This document shows positions 59,196 through 64,000 of a stretch of 64,000 bases of DNA, piece after piece. Position 1 is the stretch's first letter. Every line of letters starts with the position of its first letter. The DNA is from Microbacterium sp. LWH11-1.2 (GTDB lineage: Bacteria > Actinomycetota > Actinomycetes > Actinomycetales > Microbacteriaceae), in the NCBI RefSeq assembly GCF_038397745.1, contig NZ_CP151636.1, positions 434,001 to 498,000 of the forward strand. The letters are read 5' to 3'. The notes under the pieces are model-generated. The model did no database searches and was not told the origin of the DNA. It worked only from the letters and a program-made list of their open reading frames with translations. The translations under genes were made by a program, and so were the position numbers.

Positions 59196-61340
59196 ATGAG
59201 CACGGACCGGATCGAGGTGTACGCCGCTCCGGACGGATCGCCCTACGCGGACGGCTCGCACGGGTACCCCGCGAACGACCTCGCGCACGCGCTCGCGCTC
59301 GTGCGGAAGCGACGAGAGCCGGGGCAGCGCGCCGTGATCTGGATGGCCGGCGGCGAGTACGCCCACACCGCCCCGGTGTCATTCACGGCGGCCGACTCGT
59401 TCACCTCGGTGGTGGCTGTCGACCCGTCGAATCCGCCCGTGCTCCGAGGATCCGCACGCATCACCGGATGGCGTCCGGTCACGGTCAACGGCGTCGACGC
59501 GTTCGCCGCCCCCTCCCCCCGCGCGGTCGCCCGCCGCCTGTACGTCGACGGCGTCGCGGCATCCCGCCCCCGCTACCCGCGCGAAGGATTCCTGCGTGTC
59601 GAGGAGCAGACCGGGCTCGACCCTGCCGGGAGCTTCGTGGGCACGCTGTTCGACGGCGCAGCATCCTTCCGGTTCGCCGAGGGCGACATCCCCTCGCTCG
59701 CTCAGGAGGAGGCGGTCGAGATCGTCGTGCCGCACTACTGGGTGCAGGAGCGGATGCCGATCACCGCGATCGACCGCGAGAACCACACGATCACGAGCTC
59801 GCTGCGGAGCATCTTCGCCCTGCGCGACGATGCCGCCGCGCTCTTCGCGCGGTACTACCTCGACAACGTCGCCGAGAGCTTCGGCGAGGTCGCGGGCGAG
59901 TGGTACCTCGACCCGACGGGCGAGCTGGTCGGCGCATCCGGCCCGCACGTGCTGTACCTGCCCGCGCCGGGTGTCGACATCGCGGACCTCGACGTGCGGA
60001 TGCCGGTGGTCGAGGCGTTCACGACGCTCGACGGCACGGCCGAGGCCCCGGTGCGCGAGGTGCGGTTCGAGGGCATCCGCTTCGCCGAGGCCGACTTCGA
60101 GGCCGTGCCTGCGGCCGTTCCGCCGTTCGGCGTGCGGGAGGACCCGCAGCTTCCGGCGGACGGGCGATACGCCGCCGACGTGCAGGCGGCGAGCAGCGTG
60201 CCGGCGGCTCTGCAGTTCTCGTTCGCGCGATCGTGCGCAGTCGTCGGCGGGGCGATCGAGCGCGTCGGCGGATACGGCGTCAGCCTGGATGCCGGAACGC
60301 GCGGCACGCTGATCAGCGGCGTCGAGTTCCGCGATCTGGGTGCGGGCGCGGTGCGCTCGGGCGGCGGGATCGACGCGCTGGCCGCCGACTACAACCAGGC
60401 CAACGAGATCTCGGACTGCCTGATCGAGCGGGGCGGACAGGTCTATCCGAACGCCGTCGCGGTGCTGTTCCAGCACGGGTCGCACAACGTCATCGCACAC
60501 AACGAGATCCGCGAGTTCCTCTATTCGGGGATCTCGGTCGGCTGGATGTGGGACTACCTGCACAACCCGTCCGAGGGCAACCGCATCGAGGGCAACCACA
60601 TCCACCACCTGGGCGGCGGACTGCTCAACGACATGGGCGGCGTCTATCTGCTGGGCATCGCGCCCGGCACCGTGATCCGCGGCAACCGCATCCACGATGT
60701 CGAGTGCGCGAACTACGGCGGGTGGGGCATCTACCTCGACGAGGGGTCTTCGCACGTGGTCATCGAGCAGAACGTCGTGCACGACGTCTCGAGCCAGGCG
60801 TACCACCAGCACTACGGCCGCGAGGTGATCATCCGCGACAACGTCTGGGCCTTCGGCCGCAACGGGCAGATCTCGATCACGCGCCCGGAGGACCACGTCT
60901 CGTTCACGTTCCACCGCAACATCGTGGTCGGCGACGGGATGCCGGCGTTCGTCGGATATCCGGACCACCGTGACATCCGGAACTTCGGCATCGACAGCGA
61001 CCTCAACCTGTTCTGGGACGCGGCGCCGATCGACGGCGCCGCGCGTGCGGCGAACGCGGCGCGCGCGACCGGCGCGGACGGACGGGTCGGCTTCGAGATC
61101 GTCGAGCCGCTCGACGACGAATGGGCCCGGCTCGGGCACGACCGGCATTCGATCACGGCGGATCCGCTGTTCGTGGATGCGGAGGCGCGCGACCTGCGGG
61201 TGCGATCAGGGTCTCCGGCGGAAGAACTGGGCATCCGGGTTCCGGACGTGCGCGGAGCGGGGCCCCGGCCTGTCGCCGAGCGGCGGCATCCGCTGGCCTC
61301 GGAGACGCGCGTCGATCCGTTCCTCCCCACGCAGGGATAG
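59196..61340 (+). CDS. Right-handed parallel beta-helix protein, probable glycoside hydrolase
   Basis: 714 aa. The N-terminus (IEVYAAPDGSPYADGSHGYP) and middle hold the pattern of GH141-like and related beta-helix glycosidases. The helix coils are visible from about residue 340 on (HNVIAHNEIREFLYSGISVG, GNRIEGNHIHHLGGGLLN, TVIRGNRIHDVE). There is no signal peptide, so it should act inside the cell on material brought in by the ABC importer four bases upstream. Family and activity are inferred from layout. A lyase or epimerase role is also possible. Confidence 0.85.
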   Translation: MSTDRIEVYAAPDGSPYADGSHGYPANDLAHALALVRKRREPGQRAVIWMAGGEYAHTAPVSFTAADSFTSVVAVDPSNPPVLRGSARITGWRPVTVNGVDAFAAPSPRAVARRLYVDGVAASRPRYPREGFLRVEEQTGLDPAGSFVGTLFDGAASFRFAEGDIPSLAQEEAVEIVVPHYWVQERMPITAIDRENHTITSSLRSIFALRDDAAALFARYYLDNVAESFGEVAGEWYLDPTGELVGASGPHVLYLPAPGVDIADLDVRMPVVEAFTTLDGTAEAPVREVRFEGIRFAEADFEAVPAAVPPFGVREDPQLPADGRYAADVQAASSVPAALQFSFARSCAVVGGAIERVGGYGVSLDAGTRGTLISGVEFRDLGAGAVRSGGGIDALAADYNQANEISDCLIERGGQVYPNAVAVLFQHGSHNVIAHNEIREFLYSGISVGWMWDYLHNPSEGNRIEGNHIHHLGGGLLNDMGGVYLLGIAPGTVIRGNRIHDVECANYGGWGIYLDEGSSHVVIEQNVVHDVSSQAYHQHYGREVIIRDNVWAFGRNGQISITRPEDHVSFTFHRNIVVGDGMPAFVGYPDHRDIRNFGIDSDLNLFWDAAPIDGAARAANAARATGADGRVGFEIVEPLDDEWARLGHDRHSITADPLFVDAEARDLRVRSGSPAEELGIRVPDVRGAGPRPVAERRHPLASETRVDPFLPTQG

Positions 61341-61366
61341 TCCTTTTCTTCGAATCTCGCTTGCGT

Positions 61367-61372
61367 TAACTT
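61367..61372 (+). promoter_or_regulatory. Probable -10 box of the radical SAM gene
   Basis: TAACTT, 22 bases before the ATG, immediately followed by a LexA-like box that would cover the transcription start. Confidence 0.4.
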
Positions 61373-61387
61373 CGATCACATGTTCGA
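61372..61387. promoter_or_regulatory. LexA-like SOS box upstream of the radical SAM gene
   Basis: TCGATCACATGTTCGA differs at one position from TCGAACNNNNGTTCGA. It lies between the -10 box and the start codon. Confidence 0.72.
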
Positions 61388-61394
61388 ATGAAGC

Positions 61395-62513
61395 ATGCGC
61401 TGGCAGGGACAGAAGCTCGGAGAGAAGGATGCGGCGGCGCTCCCCGGTCTCGAAGACCGGTCGAGCGTGCTGCGGTCGGTGACGACCCCCGATTTCGCGG
61501 GGATGACGTTCCACGAGGTGCTGTCGAAGTCCGCGCTGAACCATGTTCCGGGCGCTTCGCGCATGCCCTTCGCGTGGACGATCAACCCGTACCGCGGATG
61601 CAGTCATGCCTGCCTTTACTGTTTCGCTCGCGGCACCCATGAGTACCTCGACCTCGACGGAGGAGCCGACTTCGACTCGCAGATCGTCGTGAAGGTCAAC
61701 GTCGTGGACGTGCTCGAGAAGGAGCTGCGCAAGGGCAGCTGGCAGCACGAGACCGTCGCGCTCGGCACGAACACCGATCCGTACCAGCGTGCCGAGGGCC
61801 GCTACAAGCTCATGCCGGGGATCATCGAGACACTCGCGGCATCCGGCACTCCCCTGTCGATCCTCACGAAGGGCACGCTGATCCGGCGCGACATCCCACT
61901 CCTCGTCAGGGCCGCCGGGCGCGTTCCGGTCGACGTGCAGATGTCGATCGCCATGTATGACGACGAGCTGCAGAAGTCGATCGAACCGGGGGCTCCGACG
62001 ACCCAGGCGCGGCTCGACACCGTGCGCGCTCTCGCAGATGCCGGGTTCCGGGTGACGGTCTTCCTGATGCCGATCATGCCGCACATGACGGACTCGGTCG
62101 AAGCGATCGACGACGCGCTCACGCGCATCGAGGCAACCGGTGCGCGCAGCGTGATCTACGGCGCACTGCACCTGCGCCCCGGGGTGAAGCCGTGGTTCTT
62201 CCAGTGGCTCGAGATGGCCCGCCCCGACCTCGTGTCGTCGTACCGCGGACTGTATCCCGGTGCCTCCGCCGAGGCCCCGAAGGCATACCGGCAGTGGCTC
62301 GCCAAGCGCGCGCGTCCGCTCATCCGTGCCCACGGACTCGACGGACGGCACGAAGACGACTATCCGCAACGCGGAGTCCGTCCCGGGCAGGGGCACGTCG
62401 AGTCGATCTGGCGTCAGGGAAGTGTGCAGAGCACCGGCCGCCCGGGCGCACCCGTCACGTTCCGGACGACAGGCTCGGCCTCGGCATCCCCCGCGCAGCC
62501 GATGCTCTTCTGA
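61395..62513 (+). CDS. Radical SAM protein, Rv2578c type
   Basis: 372 aa. The iron-sulfur motif C69-x3-C73-x2-C76 (RGCSHACLYCFARG) is followed by the SAM-binding parts TVALGTNTDPYQRAEG and TLIRRDIPLL, as in the mycobacterial Rv2578c proteins that resemble spore photoproduct lyase. It is probably involved in DNA damage repair. The C-terminal 70 residues are basic and low in complexity. A LexA-like box in the promoter supports an SOS role. It is monocistronic. Confidence 0.92.
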   Translation: MRWQGQKLGEKDAAALPGLEDRSSVLRSVTTPDFAGMTFHEVLSKSALNHVPGASRMPFAWTINPYRGCSHACLYCFARGTHEYLDLDGGADFDSQIVVKVNVVDVLEKELRKGSWQHETVALGTNTDPYQRAEGRYKLMPGIIETLAASGTPLSILTKGTLIRRDIPLLVRAAGRVPVDVQMSIAMYDDELQKSIEPGAPTTQARLDTVRALADAGFRVTVFLMPIMPHMTDSVEAIDDALTRIEATGARSVIYGALHLRPGVKPWFFQWLEMARPDLVSSYRGLYPGASAEAPKAYRQWLAKRARPLIRAHGLDGRHEDDYPQRGVRPGQGHVESIWRQGSVQSTGRPGAPVTFRTTGSASASPAQPMLF

Positions 62514-62536
62514 ACGGGCGCACCGCGTCAGCCGCG

Positions 62537-62542
62537 TAGGCT
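62537..62542 (+). promoter_or_regulatory. Leaderless-type -10 box of the YaeQ gene
   Basis: TAGGCT eight bases before the ATG, with no ribosome site. Confidence 0.45.
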
Positions 62543-62550
62543 CGACAGTT

Positions 62551-63090
62551 ATGGCTACCGGCTCCACGATGCACACGTTCGACGTCCAGCTGGCCGACAC
62601 CGATCGGGGCGTCTACGAGGACTACGCGCTGCGCGTGGCGCGGCATCCGTCCGAGACCGACGCCTACATGATCACGCGCGTCCTGGCCCACGGACTGGAG
62701 CACACCGAGGGGATCGCGTTCGGCGACGGCATCTCGTCGACGGAGGAACCCGCCGTGATCGTGCGCGACATGACCGGTGCCATCATGGCCTGGATCGAGA
62801 TCGGCGCCCCCGATGCCGAGCGCCTGCACTACGGCAGCCGACTCGCCGAGCGCACCGTCGTCTACACGCACCGCGACCCCGCCAAGGTCATGGCGCCGTG
62901 GGCGGGGAAGAAGATCCACCGGTCGGATGAGATCCGCGTGTACAGCTTCGACCCGGGCTTCATCGACTCGGCTGCGGCGCTGATCGAGCGCCGCAACACC
63001 CTCACCCTCACGGTGACCGAGCAGGTGCTCTACCTCGACCTGAACGGCACGAGCCTCACCTCGAGCATCCACGAGCACGAGCTGGCCTGA
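62551..63090 (+). CDS. YaeQ family protein
   Basis: 179 aa, the full family length. It contains MHTFDVQLADTDRGVYEDYA, RHPSETDAYMITRVLAHGLE, and PAVIVRDMTGAIMAWIEIG. YaeQ has a PD-(D/E)XK nuclease-like fold. Its role is not settled, although the E. coli protein has been tied to suppression of RfaH loss. The start follows a -10 box by eight bases. Confidence 0.93.
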   Translation: MATGSTMHTFDVQLADTDRGVYEDYALRVARHPSETDAYMITRVLAHGLEHTEGIAFGDGISSTEEPAVIVRDMTGAIMAWIEIGAPDAERLHYGSRLAERTVVYTHRDPAKVMAPWAGKKIHRSDEIRVYSFDPGFIDSAAALIERRNTLTLTVTEQVLYLDLNGTSLTSSIHEHELA

Positions 63091-63130
63091 CGGCACCTCG
63101 CCCTCGGGCGGAGATCTCTCCGTCGGGAGG

Positions 63131-63300
63131 AGCCCTCGGCGCGGAATCTCAGCCCGACACTGCGATCTCAGCCCGACACTGCGATCTCAGCCCGACGCGG
63201 TGTTCTCAGCCCGACGCGGTGTTCTCAGCCCGACGCGGTGTTCTCAGCCCGACACTGCGATCTCAGCCCGACGCGGTGTTCTCAGCCCTGTGCGGTCGTT
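63131..63300. repeat. 19-bp tandem repeat array with two unit types
   Basis: Seven contiguous 19-bp units from 63150 to 63282 share CAGCCCGAC and end in either ACTGCGATCT (type A) or GCGGTGTTCT (type B), in the order A A B B B A B. Degenerate units flank them at 63131-63149 and 63283-63300. They lie between the convergent YaeQ and helicase genes. There are no spacers, so this is not a CRISPR array. Confidence 0.88.
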
Positions 63301-63383
63301 CACAACTCAGCAAGAACAGTGCCGAAAGGGCCCAAGACATGTCGTCCCGGGCCCTTTCGAGCGAATATTGCTGAGTTGTGAAC
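63298..63383. repeat. 86-bp palindromic element, copy 2
   Basis: GTTCACAACTCAGCAA and TTGCTGAGTTGTGAAC form a perfect 16-bp outer stem. After an internal loop, CGAAAGGGCCC and GGGCCCTTTCG form a perfect 11-bp inner stem with a 15-base loop. It has the same length and ends as the element at 48615. It lies 25 bases past the helicase stop and could act as its terminator. Confidence 0.85.
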
Positions 63384-63408
63384 GCGTCGACCTCTCGGCC
63401 CGGGCGAC

Positions 63409-64000
63409 TCAGCTCGTGAGAGCCGCCGCGGTCGGCATGCGACCGGTGATCTCCTCGATGATGTCGTCATCGAGACGCGCGTTCTCGAACGGGGCGTCGA
63501 TCTCGGCGCGGTCGAGCAGCTCGGTCATACGGCGCTGACGCTGACGCGTGATGAGCGTGACCACGCGACCCGAGCGACCGGCGCGGCCGGTGCGGCCGGA
63601 GCGGTGCAGGTACGTCTTGTACTCGTCGGGGGCATCGGCCTGGACGACCAGGTCGATGTCGTCGACGTGGATGCCGCGGGCCGCGACATCCGTCGCGACC
63701 AGCACGTTCACGCGACCCGAGGTCAGACGCTCCAGGTTGCGCGTGCGCTTGGCCTGGTTCAGGTCGCCGTGCAGCGAGACGGCCGGGATGCCGGCGTCGT
63801 CGAACTGCTCGGCGAGCATGTCGGCGTAGGCACGGGTGCGGGCGAACACGAGAGTCTTGCCCTCGCGGTCGACGAGCGAGGTGAGGATGTCGGCCTTGTC
63901 ACGGTGCTCGATCACGAGCACGCGGTGCTCGATCGTGCTCGAGCCCTGGTCCTCACCGGCGACCTCGAAGACCGCGGGATCGATCAGGAACTCGTCGACG
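63409..64000 (-). CDS. DEAD-box ATP-dependent RNA helicase (C-terminal part)
   Basis: The last 197 or so residues are visible; the gene enters from the right edge. Helicase domain 2 motifs are present: TLVFARTRAYADMLAEQF, VSLHGDLNQAKRTRNLE, LVATDVAARGIHVDDIDLV, and HRSGRTGRAGRSGRVVTLI. The order and spacing are those of DEAD-box RNA helicases involved in RNA remodelling or ribosome assembly. The N-terminal ATP-binding domain is outside the window. Confidence 0.93.
   Translation of the reverse strand, partial: VDEFLIDPAVFEVAGEDQGSSTIEHRVLVIEHRDKADILTSLVDREGKTLVFARTRAYADMLAEQFDDAGIPAVSLHGDLNQAKRTRNLERLTSGRVNVLVATDVAARGIHVDDIDLVVQADAPDEYKTYLHRSGRTGRAGRSGRVVTLITRQRQRRMTELLDRAEIDAPFENARLDDDIIEEITGRMPTAAALTS

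Noticed and set aside
63150..63282. CRISPR array
   Set aside because: The 19-bp units are directly adjacent without spacers and no cas genes are near.
1..64000. tRNA, rRNA or insertion sequence genes
   Set aside because: No cloverleaf with a conserved TTCGANTC arm in place, no rRNA-like stretch, and no transposase was seen on either strand.

Overview
The window looks like chromosome of a high-GC actinobacterium, most likely Microbacterium or a close relative in the Microbacteriaceae. The reasons are the very high GC content, the many four-base start/stop overlaps, the frequent leaderless-type promoters, the recurrent GGATGCC/GGCATCC word, and the gene families present. This is inferred from composition and gene content, not from a database match. 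No rRNA, tRNA, CRISPR array, insertion sequence or prophage was seen.

Layout. 1-11.0 kb: one minus-strand operon with a giant Ig-like/fibronectin III surface protein, a MoxR ATPase, a DUF58 protein, a transglutaminase-like protein that has lost catalytic residues, and an RDD protein cut by the window edge. 11.0-16 kb: DNA repair gene tag, a zinc alcohol dehydrogenase, a membrane protein and an acyl-CoA oxidase-like flavoprotein. 16-20.5 kb: a beta-glucoside unit (GH3 enzyme plus MFS carrier) divergent from an unusual regulator made of two fused TetR units. 20.5-24 kb: recQ, a small acetyltransferase and a pirin. 24-30.2 kb: a LytS/LytTR two-component system with a sodium:solute symporter, a DUF485-like partner and, next to it, cstA with its small YbdD partner. 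This is a carboxylate or pyruvate uptake region. 30.4-33.6 kb: a large secreted subtilase. 33.8-38.4 kb: an ECF-type transporter with two YkoE-like S components and a siderophore-interacting reductase, preceded by a DtxR/IdeR-like iron box. 38.5-42.2 kb: an HNH endonuclease of the 13E12 type with a LexA-like box, a gene remnant, and an operon of small membrane proteins built on a repeated two-helix module. 42.2-45.6 kb: an acyl-CoA dehydrogenase, a VanY-type carboxypeptidase and an aldo/keto reductase.

45.9-61.3 kb is a catabolic supercluster. A minus-strand operon encodes an enolase-superfamily dehydratase, an MBL-fold hydrolase, a Gfo/Idh/MocA oxidoreductase, a CaiB-type CoA transferase, a cytoplasmic protein shaped like a sugar-binding protein, an enoyl-CoA hydratase, a XylX-like FAH-family dehydratase and an alpha-ketoglutaric semialdehyde dehydrogenase. 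Divergent from it are a FadR/GntR regulator, a sugar ABC importer and an intracellular parallel beta-helix protein. The set suggests import of a glycan fragment, intracellular cleavage, and oxidation of a sugar acid to 2-oxoglutarate (Weimberg type). The CoA-linked module in the middle is not explained by that route.

61.4-64 kb: a radical SAM protein with a LexA-like box, a YaeQ protein, an unusual array of 19-bp repeats, a large palindrome, and the end of a DEAD-box RNA helicase. Several repeat families run through the window: a 23-bp element that also occurs inside coding sequences, a pair of 86-bp palindromes, and tandem repeats of 19, 22 and 33 bp.
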